This document shows positions 35,797 to 45,380 of a DNA stretch of 64,000 nt, in pieces. A program made the position numbers and the translations under genes. The stretch spans positions 20,674,740 through 20,738,739 of the forward strand of contig NC_135561.1 in NCBI RefSeq assembly GCF_964340395.1, given 5' to 3'. The stretch comes from Glandiceps talaboti. Its lineage: Eukaryota > Hemichordata > Enteropneusta > Spengelidae. The first letter of the stretch is position 1. Each line of letters opens with the position of its first letter. Below the pieces are notes generated by a model, which saw only the letters and a list, made by a program, of their open reading frames with translations, ran no database searches and was not told where the DNA came from.

Positions 35797-36882
35797 TTAT
35801 TGTCCTTTGTGAGGAAATAAATATGTGTCATCAATTGGTGGAAATAAATATGCGTTATAATATGGTGTAACATATATGTTGTCCAAAGATGTTAAATTTA
35901 AGCAATCACAATTTTCACCATGATCTTCAGAATTTTCATATTCAGTGAATCTGCCACATTGGCTATTGTAGAACTTATAAGTGTAACGATGTGGTTCATC
36001 CGGATTTGTAGGAAAAGTTGTAGCGGTAAAAATATCATGTGAATCTAATATGGCTTGTTGGATTCTTTTGGGGAGAGGTAATTGTGATACAAGACGGCCG
36101 GCGTCACGTTTTGATTGTGACAATTTGATGGTACCTCCATAAAACTTTGGATTTCTTCCTAAAGAAATACAGTCTCTTATCTTAAAGACACATAAAGCAA
36201 ACAAGTCATCTGGTTGGTTAAAATATGGAATTAGGGGTTCAAAATATGATTGTAATGATTTAGCTTTAAGCATGGAATTGAAAAGAGCCTGTGATAATTT
36301 TGTGCGCGCCTGCACACATGACATGACATATATTAATACTTCATGTGCTTTACGGAATTTTTCATCATGATTTCCAAAAGTACCTAAACTTCGATAATTA
36401 TAGCACATGAATAATGCATAACAAAGCACGTCAATTCTCAGCGAATGCCAAGGAGTATTATTTTTTGAAAAATAGGCTAAGATAACCTTCAAACTATTTA
36501 GCTTGGAGTGCTCTATAGCCGTGGCGGTGACATATGTCTTCCAATGAAGATAAGGATTTGAAGGGAAATGTAAATTATAATTTTTTAAAGCATATTCGAC
36601 TAAATTTGCGTGGTCATTGATAATACCTTGATATGTTACTTTATCCATATTATAAAGATACTTAATATTCCGTGGGCTGATTTCAACACTATCCTCGAAA
36701 ATGGGTGTGTAGTCTTCATTTGCAGGAGTTGCAGCTATACGTTGTAAACGTAAGAATTCTAAATCAGCTGGGTCGCAATGTTGACGTAAAGCTTCATAAA
36801 ATGAATCCTCTCGTAGAAGACAATTACAATCCAGAGCTTCCATTGCCCATATTCCGTGTTCCTCGTTAAGCCAAATAGTCAT
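35797..36882 (-). CDS. SOCS-box-like accessory ORF of element 1
   Basis: A 361-residue frame with ATG start, between pol and env. Residues 226-236, DLFALCVFKIR, match the elongin-binding BC-box pattern L-xxx-C-xxx-hydrophobic as in ankyrin/SOCS-box (ASB) proteins. Residues 265-279, VSQLPLPKRIQQAIL, match the Cul5-box LPLP pattern. The gap between the two motifs is about 40 residues, longer than usual, so an insertion is likely. Upstream, 91-140 (HANLVEYALKNY..., TAIEHSKLNSLKVILAYF) looks like degenerate ankyrin-type helices. If real, the protein could act as substrate receptor for an elongin B/C-cullin-5 ubiquitin ligase, perhaps against a host restriction factor. No relative was found in element 2. 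The family call is inference from short motifs. Confidence 0.58.
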   Translation of the reverse strand: MTIWLNEEHGIWAMEALDCNCLLREDSFYEALRQHCDPADLEFLRLQRIAATPANEDYTPIFEDSVEISPRNIKYLYNMDKVTYQGIINDHANLVEYALKNYNLHFPSNPYLHWKTYVTATAIEHSKLNSLKVILAYFSKNNTPWHSLRIDVLCYALFMCYNYRSLGTFGNHDEKFRKAHEVLIYVMSCVQARTKLSQALFNSMLKAKSLQSYFEPLIPYFNQPDDLFALCVFKIRDCISLGRNPKFYGGTIKLSQSKRDAGRLVSQLPLPKRIQQAILDSHDIFTATTFPTNPDEPHRYTYKFYNSQCGRFTEYENSEDHGENCDCLNLTSLDNIYVTPYYNAYLFPPIDDTYLFPHKGQ

Positions 36883-37445
36883 TTTGAAACCTCAGTATAT
36901 TTAAACAGGAAGTGTTCATTCAAAGTAATGTTATCGAAATGGAAGTGCATTGCAAGTTGGAACACTAGTGACATGTATAAAATATTTACCGTACATTAGT
37001 CAAAAGTTTGTAGCCCAATATGGTAATGAAATGTGACATTGTTTTGTGACACCAGTGACAAATGAGAAAGTACAATTGGAGGACCTATTTCTTGTGATTA
37101 AAACTAGTTGTTTTTTGAGTGGTCACTTAAGAAGTACCCTTGTGGCCCCTAACACACATCGTCTGGCCAGACTGTTCAATTATTCACACAATCACAGCTG
37201 TATTTATATCTAATTCCTTATTAGGTATAACCTGCAGAATCAATCATGAGGGTTTTCTAAATGACCACTCTTAAACATGAACTTTAAATAATGTGATTGA
37301 CTCATACGGTAAACATTTTTTGATATTTGATGACCAAATATAAGAAATTTATACATGCTATATGGTAATATTTGTTGTAAAAGATTGCAGTGATCAAACA
37401 GGTGGTTTACTGTGTCATTGTCTTTGAGTGACCTTAAGTGTATAC
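36883..37445 (-). other. Element 1, pol to SOCS-like ORF spacer
   Basis: 563 bp without an open frame. It may hold splice acceptors for the downstream ORFs, but none is obvious. Confidence 0.5.
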
Positions 37446-40400
37446 TTAAAGATGACGTTTATAAGTTCGTGAACCTGATATAAAAACAGGATGGTCCTTG
37501 AGAATGTTTAGTGCTAATTGATTCAAGTTTTCAACAGGTTCCCAACTATTAAACTCTGATGAATAACCTTCCCATTTAATTAAATACTGTAGTTTACCAT
37601 TTTTGTACCTACCACGGATGATTTTTTGAACGTTATAAAATGTTTGATCATTTTCAGCGGTTAATGTATTTGTAATTGCATCAGAACTGTCATCAGTCTG
37701 ATTTTGGTGGGTATACCGTTTTTCCCGTCTTAACTCAGCTCTATTGCGGATATTTTTTCTCCACGATTGTCCTCTAGGACTGTTGGTGTGTTGATTTGAA
37801 GTTGTTTCCGAACACGAATAATATTCAGTTTCTGAGTTCATGTGGTAGTCCGTCATAGTTGTTTGTCTTCTATTATTTTTATCAGTGTTTGATGTGATAT
37901 TATTGTTGTTAGTGGCAGAGTTGCTATTATCCCTGAGAGGAGCTTCGCTGGCTGTTAATGTAGTTGTATTATTGTTGTCACTTAGGAATTGTGGAGGTCT
38001 TAAGCGTGCATGCTTTAAACGATTTGCATGGATTAGCTTAGGATATTTCTTATCACCTGTTATGTATTCCAACTTGAAATTTACTGGTGAAACTTGTTCG
38101 ATTATTCGAAATGGCCCACGAAAAGGGTGGTGAAATTTAGGTGTTCGACCCAATTTGACTGCTGGGTGATGTAGATATACGACATCACCCACTTTGAATC
38201 TGTGATCATGTGCTTTTTTTGCATCAAAATATGTTTTCATTTTGTGTTGAGCTTTCTGGATATTTTGTTTTGCGAGTGATATTGCAAGATTTCTAGCATG
38301 AGCTAATTCATCTAAATGATACTGAATATTGCGTGATTTACCCAATCTTGGCAAAATTTCAGCATCAACTGGTAATCGTGGTTCTGTGCCAAATAGGGCA
38401 CAGAATGGTGTGATTCCAGTTGCTTCATGTGGGGTTGCCCTATATGCAAATAGAACAGATTGGAGAAATGTGTCCCAGTCTGAACTTTGACAGTTTACAT
38501 ATATGCTAAGCATATTTATTATTGATTTGTTTAAGCATTCAACACTTCCGTTCGTACTTGGCATATAAGGTGAGCTGCGTTGCTTAATAACATCAAAATA
38601 TCGACATAATTCCGTTACAATTTGAGACATAAAGGAAGAACCTTGGTCTGACAACAATGAATTTGGAAATCCAAATTGACAGAAGATGTGTTCGAACAAT
38701 ATTCGAGAAACTGTTTCGGCTTTGCAATTTGCTGTTGGGAAAGCCCAACAAAATTTGGTAAGGTATTCTGTGATTACCAAAATATAACTATTTCCAGATT
38801 TTGTAGTGGGCAACTTTCCCACAAAATCAATTCCTATCTTATCAAATAAACCATTTACTGGTATAGGAAGTAATTTTTGACGATATCGAATACCTCGTTT
38901 CCGTGAGTGACAGAAGACACAGGATGCCACGTAAACTGTCACGTCTTTAATTAAGGTGTCCCAATAATAACGTAATCTGATAGCCTGTAACGTTCGTGAG
39001 GTACCCAAGTGTCCTGCTGTGACGTCATCATGAACCCTCCTTAATATGTATAGTTGTAAGGATTTCGGAATTACTAACTGTCGAATACAGTTATGAGCTT
39101 TAGCTGACTTACCTGTAGGGGACCAGTAATGATATAATATACCATTCAAAATGGTAAAATTGTCACTGCTTTGTATTATCTTCTGTGCATGCTTCGAGTC
39201 TGAAGGTAACTCGCCATCATTGGTTAAATAATTAATCATTGGTAATAAGTGTTTGTCCTGACGTTGTAAATTGTAGAGTTTATTAATGCCAGTATGTGTA
39301 TTATCAATCTCACTATGATCGGTTAGTGTGTCATTGGAGTCGATTGATTGAGTGGATGCATTACACAGCTGGTCAGTCATGATATCAGTTTCAGACGAGT
39401 CGTATAGATGTCTGATGTCTGTAAGGATATCTTCTTGCGTGTTGAGTTGTAAATTGGCTATCTCTGGAATGTTAGAAATTTCATTCATAGTTAGCTGTGA
39501 CTGATTGTGTGTATAATTTATGTCATCTGAATTAGTATTGTCGGTGTCTGTCGGTGTAATTTCGGAGTTTTGATATTTTTCAGGTGGATATTCGCGGCGC
39601 GACAAACTGTCCGCATGTGGAATTTTTGCTCCAGGTCTGAAAAGAATGTCGTAATTGTAACCTTGTACTTTGAGTACCCACCTGGCTAGCCTGCCGCTTG
39701 GAGTTTTCATTTTGAATAGGTAGATCAAATTTGCATGATCTGTAATGATTGTGAATTTGTTTCCTCTCAAGTAAATATCACATTGTGTTAATGCATGTAT
39801 TACCGCGAGACCTTCACGTTCTGTACAGGTGTAATTTCGTTGTGCTGGATTTAGAGTACGACCACCATAAGAAATGACTCTTTCTATGCCATCTTGAACT
39901 TGGGCTAAAATGAATCCTACACTGTATGCTGACGCGTCCGTATATAATAGAAATTCCTCATTAAAACGTGGGAACGCCAATATTGGTTTTGATGTCAACG
40001 CCTTTTTTAACGTATCAAAAGCCTGTTGACAGTCATTAGTCCATATGAATTTTGCACTCTTTGCAAGCAATTTGTGTAGAGGATTTGCTATTTTTGAATA
40101 GTTATGAATAAATCGTCTGTAATATCCTGCGCAACCTAAGAACGATTGAAGTTGTGATACTTTCGTTGGTACGGGAAATTTTAATATTGCGTCGACCTTT
40201 TTTGGGTCAGTTGAGATGCCATTTTCGTTCAAGATATGACCTAGGAATTTAACTTCCCTTTTTCCAAATATACATTTTCGCGGGCTTAATTTCAAATTTG
40301 CATTTATTAACCTACCTAGAACAATGTCAAGGTTTTGAAGGTGTTGTCGAAACGTTGTTGCAAATATTAATATATCGTCCACGTAACAAATACATATTTT

Positions 40401-41807
40401 ATATTGTAATTGATTTAAAATAAATTCTATACTGCGTTGAAAGCTACTACTTGAGTTACGTAATCCTTGTGGAAGTGTCTTGAACTCAAACTTTCCATCA
40501 TGAGTAACAAATGCCGTCTTATGTGAATCTTTTTCATCAAGGGCAATTTGCCAAAATCCACTAGTCATATCAAGTGTAGAAAAATATTTGGGACTTTGGG
40601 CCCCGATCATTTCTAAACTATCTGAAATATTTGGGAGCGGATGATTGTAAATTATTGTCACCTTATTTAATTCACGATAGTCAATCACAAGACGCCATGA
40701 GCCTGAAGGTTTTTTGACCAAAAGTACAGGTGCACTAAATGGGGATTTGCTACGTCGAATTATATTTTGTCTTAAAAGGTCATTTGTTTGTCTCGAAATT
40801 TCCTCACGCTTGTCAGGGGATACTCTATAGGGTGCCTTTGGTTTCACTTTGGCATTAGGTTCCAAATCAATAGTATGTTTAATAATATCACAATAACCCA
40901 AAGTATTTGAATTATCTACGAATGCTCGCCTATTCCTCCATAGTACTTCTTGTAAGTCATTAATTTGGCTATTTGTCAAGTTAGAGCATTGCCCAGTGAA
41001 GTCAAATAATGAATGAAATTCTTCCCGTTCTAAAGAGGGATTTGTCTGAGAAGGGTGTGTCTTATTATTTAAATATGTGTCCGTCATGTCAAAGTCATGT
41101 AAAGTGGTTCCGTCTGGGAGTGGTCTGAAAGTGCCCAATCGAATATGCCTACCTAATATGGCCTCATTGTTAGATGTGTTGATCAACCTGATTGGAACTG
41201 AACCCTCATAAGTAGATGCTAATACTCGTGCAACTTGAATGCCTAAGTAATGTAGTGACGTCATGTTGGTAGTGGTTCCTATTAGTCCATTCGGAAATGA
41301 GCCCCTTAGCTTAGCCGAAATTATGCATTCACACCTAGGGGGTATGACATATTTTTTAGCTGGTCTCAAGACTGCATTGGCATGGATGAATAATTTCTTG
41401 TGTGCAAAATCAATTATTGCTTTGTGCTGCTCTAAAAATTCCATTCCTAAGATCAAATCTCTATCTATGTCCTTAACCAAATGCACTGGAACATTGATTA
41501 GTTGATTTTCAATACGTATTGGAATTTTTACATAGCCTTGAATAGGAATCTGCTGATTGTTTGGTAATTCTATACATTTGTATTTAGGTCTTTTAATTTT
41601 GAACTTTTTTAGCTGTGGAATTTTTTCAAATAGTTTTGTGGAAACTACGTTTATTGTAGCTCCAGAGTCGATCAAAGCCGAAATTGCAGTATTGAAAATT
41701 TTAATAGTGATCAAATTGTTAGATTGTACCTTTAAATCAGCAGATTTTACAGAATTTAATTTGGGCGTGTGAGACATATTAGGCTCTTTGGATTTGATAT
41801 TTCTCAC
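37446..41807 (-). CDS. pol: Element 1 Pol polyprotein with chromodomain
   Basis: A frame of 1,453 residues counted from GTG at 41807; it is open further upstream to the frameshift site and has no ATG at its head. Domains: aspartic protease with LIDSGA (D47), reverse transcriptase with YVDD (475-478), RNase H starting YTDAS (622-626), integrase zinc finger H926-H933-C963-C966, catalytic D994, D1054 and E1090 (35 residues between the last two), a GPF/Y module (about 1230-1246) and a C-terminal chromodomain (about 1391-1431, IIRGRYKNGKLQYLIKWEGY). The chromodomain marks a chromovirus-type element and may steer integration to methylated histone. All catalytic residues are present and the frame is intact, so the element may be active. 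Expressed as Gag-Pol by -1 frameshifting. Confidence 0.95.
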   Translation of the reverse strand: MRNIKSKEPNMSHTPKLNSVKSADLKVQSNNLITIKIFNTAISALIDSGATINVVSTKLFEKIPQLKKFKIKRPKYKCIELPNNQQIPIQGYVKIPIRIENQLINVPVHLVKDIDRDLILGMEFLEQHKAIIDFAHKKLFIHANAVLRPAKKYVIPPRCECIISAKLRGSFPNGLIGTTTNMTSLHYLGIQVARVLASTYEGSVPIRLINTSNNEAILGRHIRLGTFRPLPDGTTLHDFDMTDTYLNNKTHPSQTNPSLEREEFHSLFDFTGQCSNLTNSQINDLQEVLWRNRRAFVDNSNTLGYCDIIKHTIDLEPNAKVKPKAPYRVSPDKREEISRQTNDLLRQNIIRRSKSPFSAPVLLVKKPSGSWRLVIDYRELNKVTIIYNHPLPNISDSLEMIGAQSPKYFSTLDMTSGFWQIALDEKDSHKTAFVTHDGKFEFKTLPQGLRNSSSSFQRSIEFILNQLQYKICICYVDDILIFATTFRQHLQNLDIVLGRLINANLKLSPRKCIFGKREVKFLGHILNENGISTDPKKVDAILKFPVPTKVSQLQSFLGCAGYYRRFIHNYSKIANPLHKLLAKSAKFIWTNDCQQAFDTLKKALTSKPILAFPRFNEEFLLYTDASAYSVGFILAQVQDGIERVISYGGRTLNPAQRNYTCTEREGLAVIHALTQCDIYLRGNKFTIITDHANLIYLFKMKTPSGRLARWVLKVQGYNYDILFRPGAKIPHADSLSRREYPPEKYQNSEITPTDTDNTNSDDINYTHNQSQLTMNEISNIPEIANLQLNTQEDILTDIRHLYDSSETDIMTDQLCNASTQSIDSNDTLTDHSEIDNTHTGINKLYNLQRQDKHLLPMINYLTNDGELPSDSKHAQKIIQSSDNFTILNGILYHYWSPTGKSAKAHNCIRQLVIPKSLQLYILRRVHDDVTAGHLGTSRTLQAIRLRYYWDTLIKDVTVYVASCVFCHSRKRGIRYRQKLLPIPVNGLFDKIGIDFVGKLPTTKSGNSYILVITEYLTKFCWAFPTANCKAETVSRILFEHIFCQFGFPNSLLSDQGSSFMSQIVTELCRYFDVIKQRSSPYMPSTNGSVECLNKSIINMLSIYVNCQSSDWDTFLQSVLFAYRATPHEATGITPFCALFGTEPRLPVDAEILPRLGKSRNIQYHLDELAHARNLAISLAKQNIQKAQHKMKTYFDAKKAHDHRFKVGDVVYLHHPAVKLGRTPKFHHPFRGPFRIIEQVSPVNFKLEYITGDKKYPKLIHANRLKHARLRPPQFLSDNNNTTTLTASEAPLRDNSNSATNNNNITSNTDKNNRRQTTMTDYHMNSETEYYSCSETTSNQHTNSPRGQSWRKNIRNRAELRREKRYTHQNQTDDSSDAITNTLTAENDQTFYNVQKIIRGRYKNGKLQYLIKWEGYSSEFNSWEPVENLNQLALNILKDHPVFISGSRTYKRHL

Positions 41808-41825
41808 ACTCCTTAATCGTTTTTT
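41767..41825 (-). promoter_or_regulatory. Element 1, -1 ribosomal frameshift signal
   Basis: In sense, the heptamer A-AAA-AAC (41825-41819) is in the gag frame, two codons before the gag stop. After a 9-nt spacer an 8-bp perfect stem follows: GTGTGAGA (41809-41802) with TCTCACAC (41774-41767), 27-nt loop, extendable by ATAT/ATAT inside. A -1 slip enters the pol frame directly. Element 2 has the same design with a different stem sequence. Confidence 0.85.
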
Positions 41826-43054
41826 GAATAAAAACGACTATAGGTAGGTCTTGGACAATTTCTAGCTATGTGACCTATTTGACCACATGAATAACAACCT
41901 CTGTTATTTCTTTCTGGGCAGGATGGGGCCATATGACCTGAACGATTACAATTTCTACATATTTGTCTGCCAGACATAATTTCTCTTCCGCCATATCTTG
42001 GGCGATTTTTATCAAAATTATTTTGACGGTCATACATAGGCCTGTTTGTATTGAAATTTGGCCGGCCTACTGCAAAATAATTGCCCTGATTTTGACGAAA
42101 TTGAAGATTTCTTTGTGTCTGAGGGTAATATCCCGCCCGATTGTCAGAAAATGTTTGAGACTGTACCTGTTGTTGCAATTCTTCATTTCGACGAGTGAGC
42201 AATTCATTTTTTTGTCGTAATTGTGTAGTGAGCTCCACCATGTCGTCATGCAATTCTTGATCAATCCTGTTCTTGGGCAACTTCAATGTTGTGTTTCTGG
42301 ATGTCAGCTGGCTGTCGTGGTTTGGTAGTTGAGATATGATTTCTGCTGTCTTGGCTGCTGAAAACGCATTTTCAAAGTCATTTGGTTCCCGGGATAAAGT
42401 TGCTATCTTGATTTCATGACGCAAACCCTGTAAAAATAAACTTAAAATTTCTGGGGCCGTGCGCATTGCTTTAGCACATTTTTCCCGTAATCGGCTGGAA
42501 TAGTCATCCACAGATTCATTTTGTCGTTGTTTTATCAAACTTAATTGCTGATCAACGAGCCATCTTGGTTGAATACGATGAAATCTTGCAATAAATAAAG
42601 GCCGCAATTCATTCCAATTTTGTGCCTGATTTTCGTCCAAGTCTACATACCATCTTTCAGCAACATCTCTTATCAATAATATAAAGTATTGAACTTTTTG
42701 ATCGTCATTTAAGTTCTTTAATACAGCAAATGCATCAAATTTATTCAACCATCGTTCTGGTGATTCATCTTCTTTGCCATAATAGTAAGGCGGTTTCTCA
42801 TCACTCATCTGGACTCTTCCTATTCTGTTATTCACATCTTGTATTAGATTTTGAATGTTATGAATAGGGTCAGCTTGATTATTTTGTTCCAAATTTTGTG
42901 CAATTGGAATATTTGGTTGTAGGTTGTGATCAATTGGTACAATTGGTATTATGTCTTGATCAATCTGTAAATTGTTCTCCAAGTTTGCCATTTGTGCAAG
43001 AGGAATTTGTGGTATGTCTGGCTGTCTCAGTATACGGCCCGATCGTAGTAGCAT
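41813..43054 (-). CDS. gag: Element 1 Gag
   Basis: 413 residues from ATG at 43054 (MLLRSGRILR..., shared start MLLRSGR with element 2). The centre has the Ty3-type gag core (RWLNKFDAFAVL, AERWYVDL, NWNELRPLFIARF), and the C-terminus has two CCHC zinc knuckles at 366-379 (CRNCNRSGHMAPSC) and 387-400 (CYSCGQIGHIARNC). It forms the particle and binds element RNA. The stop overlaps the frameshift region leading to Pol. Confidence 0.93.
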   Translation of the reverse strand: MLLRSGRILRQPDIPQIPLAQMANLENNLQIDQDIIPIVPIDHNLQPNIPIAQNLEQNNQADPIHNIQNLIQDVNNRIGRVQMSDEKPPYYYGKEDESPERWLNKFDAFAVLKNLNDDQKVQYFILLIRDVAERWYVDLDENQAQNWNELRPLFIARFHRIQPRWLVDQQLSLIKQRQNESVDDYSSRLREKCAKAMRTAPEILSLFLQGLRHEIKIATLSREPNDFENAFSAAKTAEIISQLPNHDSQLTSRNTTLKLPKNRIDQELHDDMVELTTQLRQKNELLTRRNEELQQQVQSQTFSDNRAGYYPQTQRNLQFRQNQGNYFAVGRPNFNTNRPMYDRQNNFDKNRPRYGGREIMSGRQICRNCNRSGHMAPSCPERNNRGCYSCGQIGHIARNCPRPTYSRFYSKND

Positions 43055-43127
43055 ATAATGTCTTATAAAGTACTTACGTTTTGCGATTGTACTTTTTTAC
43101 CTGTTGATTCTTTGAATAGCACTGTCC

Positions 43128-43145
43128 TGCCCGGATTCTCCACCA
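43128..43145 (-). other. Element 1, primer-binding site
   Basis: One base inside the 5' LTR, in sense TGGTGGAGAATCCGGGCA. It complements a tRNA 3' end ...ATTCTCCACCA. That acceptor strand, with U at position 70, is what I would expect of a tRNA-Ala (G3-U70 pair). The tRNA identity is inferred. Confidence 0.75.
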
Positions 43146-43146
43146 G

Positions 43147-43860
43147 TGTTACAACGCTGAATTTGGTGGCTGCAACGTTAACCCGTGTTCAGCGGTAAAC
43201 TTTGGACTCGCCCGGATAGCAATCTGAGAGGTACCGATTTCACGAAACAGTGCTCTGTAAAAAGAAGAAACTCACAAGGACACAAATATTACTTTTGTGT
43301 TGAATGACTTATACGATTTGCAGCATAGGGAGCTATTCGCCTCAGTTCCAGTCAATTACAGTTAATTGTCAAAGTTCTTTCAAGTAATTTCAGCTCAGCT
43401 CACAATTTCTCAAGAACCCGCTGGTATCGCTCTTCACTTCAGTCGCCAACTGACTTAGTCTCCGGAATAGCGAATTCCACAGCTACTTCAAACGCATACG
43501 TCATCAACATTTTTATTTAAAACATCGTTCATTCCGTATTACAAATATGGTTAACAAACAAATTGTTTACAACAAAAGATTCTCTCTTAACCTTATTTAG
43601 TAAATGTTTATTAATATAATTAATTCAATTCAGCAATAGCCAGTTTATTGACCCGTGCTAAATAATTCTAGCTAGACAGCTGTTGATTCAATTGGGACAC
43701 AATTTATCACTCTAAGATGACATGTGACCTCTACTCATTAGGATAGAATAACATTACTTGACCCGGCTCTGTCTCATTAATCAATGTGACCTTATCACTT
43801 GTGTCTTTTGTCAACAGAGGAATTATCAAATCTTAAATGTTTATTTTGTGACTCGTAACA
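43147..43860 (-). repeat. Element 1, 5' LTR
   Basis: 714 bp, no difference from 31425-32138 seen by eye. In sense it begins TGTTACGAGTC. Followed on the + strand by the TAAG target copy at 43861-43864. Confidence 0.96.
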
Positions 43861-43864
43861 TAAG

Positions 43865-44929
43865 CTTTGGATTACACAAGTAATTGAGGTAAAAAATTAT
43901 CATTTTGTGAACAATACAGGTGCACATATCCTTGGTTAATCCACGTGCTGAATGGCTGCTACTTATTGTTACCGTAGTAATGTTATTAATAATAATTTCT
44001 CGAGCCTGACGACGATTTACTTTTTAACGTAATCGTCTTCCTCTATACAAACGTTTATTTTGAAGTTTCATCACTTCGCGAAAAATACGGACTGAATGAC
44101 GTCAGGTGTTAAACATGTGTGGTACTTTGGTAAAATTCAGTTTTAAAGCATGTATTGCATATCCTATAGAACTCATTTTTGAATGTCTGAAAATGCTGCT
44201 TCATTTCAAAATAAAATCACTTCCGAGTTATACTGTCGAGTACGAAAACCGTCATGGGACTTCCAACTTCCGACTTCCAACTTCGGAAGTTGGAAGTTGG
44301 AAGTCCCTAATGGCATTCGTAGTCGAGCGTAGCGTAGTATCGCACACCACTCTGATGACTGCAATGCGGTTGTTTATTTAGAAATTCATTTTTACGATTG
44401 TGTGACGACCGTGCGTTCGCCGTCACTGGACAGTTTCGCCGTTTTGTGTGGAATATTTCACGATTTCCTTGTGACACGAAACGTACAATTCAAAAACGTG
44501 TTACAATGTATACAACGATGATATTTTATGCAGTTGGTATTAAATTTGGCATTGAAAATGCTGCTTATAGCGGGGTTTCTAGTTGTCTGCTACGTTTGTT
44601 TACAAGGGGAGGTACAGTGATCACATGATACAAGACGCAAAAATACGGCTGTTGTGAAAAAATACGTCTCAACATTATCTATCTGCAGGGCTCTAGACCA
44701 ATCAGAATGTGAGATTGGTGACAGGCGCCATCAAGCCTTGATCACTAACATCCATTAATCTTTACGGCCCGGATATGAGTTTTGCGGACCGAGGTTGAGC
44801 AGTAGAAGGGCTCGACTTTAGGAGGACCAGTAAGCCGTACGACGGAGGTCCGCAAAACCCACATCTGGGCCCTAAAGGTTTCATCATATATCTCTTGAAG
44901 TGCTAAAATACGTTTGCAATCAATAATTT
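43865..44929 (+). other. Intron with fold-back sequences
   Basis: No gene recognised. A near-palindrome lies at 44256-44307 (16-bp perfect outer arms GGGACTTCCAACTTCC). An imperfect inverted repeat has arms at 44760-44790 and 44847-44880 (TTTACGGCCCGGATATGAG... against ...CATCTGGGCCCTAAA, sharing GTTTTGCGGACC); it may be the end of a fold-back transposon. Confidence 0.5.
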
Positions 44930-45380
44930 GGATATTTTTGGAGACAGTAATGATATCATACTTGCATTAAACGACAAAAAAGATGTAATTCTCCTTATGC
45001 TGGATTTATCCGCTGCCTTCCATATAAAAGATCGATCATGAGGTTTTATTGAATAAACTATGCCTTCATTTCGGTATCACAGGCACGGCTCTGTCTTGGT
45101 TCAAATCGTATTAATTCCAATATTAAACTCGTCCACATCACGTTTGAAATATGGTGTTCCACCATGATCGGTATTAGGTCCACTTTTATTCTCTTTGTAT
45201 ACAACACCACTGGAGAATATTATAGTTAATCATAGCCTCAACTATATGATGTATGCCGACGACTCTGGTATTTATGTTATTTGCTACAGGCCTGACGAAG
45301 TTCTAGCCGATGTAGAGGCATGCCTCGACGATATTTGTTGCTGGGTGATTTCCAAAAAGATAGTACTCATTTTAGGCCAA
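44930..45380 (+). pseudogene. Non-LTR retrotransposon reverse transcriptase relic
   Basis: Broken reverse transcriptase core: VILLMLDLSAAF, then after frameshifts and stops a GITGTALSWFKSY-like part, then LFSLYTTPLENII and NYMMYADDSGIY with the YADD catalytic box (near 45244-45255). Typical of jockey/CR1/RTE-type LINEs. Several frameshifts and stop codons make it inactive. It is a different segment from the remnant at 11440-12416, so the two cannot be compared directly. Confidence 0.72.

Larger units (their letters stand above)
31425..43860 (-). mobile_element. Ty3/Gypsy LTR element 1 (gag, pol, SOCS-like ORF, env)
   Basis: A 12,436-bp full-length element on the minus strand. LTRs of 714 bp each run TGTTAC...GTAACA and look identical by eye. 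The host target TAAG is duplicated (31421-31424 and 43861-43864). Order in sense: 5' LTR, PBS, gag, -1 frameshift, pol (protease, reverse transcriptase, RNase H, integrase, chromodomain), SOCS-box-like ORF, env, purine tract, 3' LTR. All main frames are open, so the insertion is young. It lies in the intron between the third and fourth Tg-type exons, antisense to the gene. Confidence 0.95.

Noticed and set aside
37885-38133. Plus-strand ORFs within element 1 pol
   Set aside because: Shadows of the minus-strand pol frame with no domain; the same holds for plus-strand frames across both elements.
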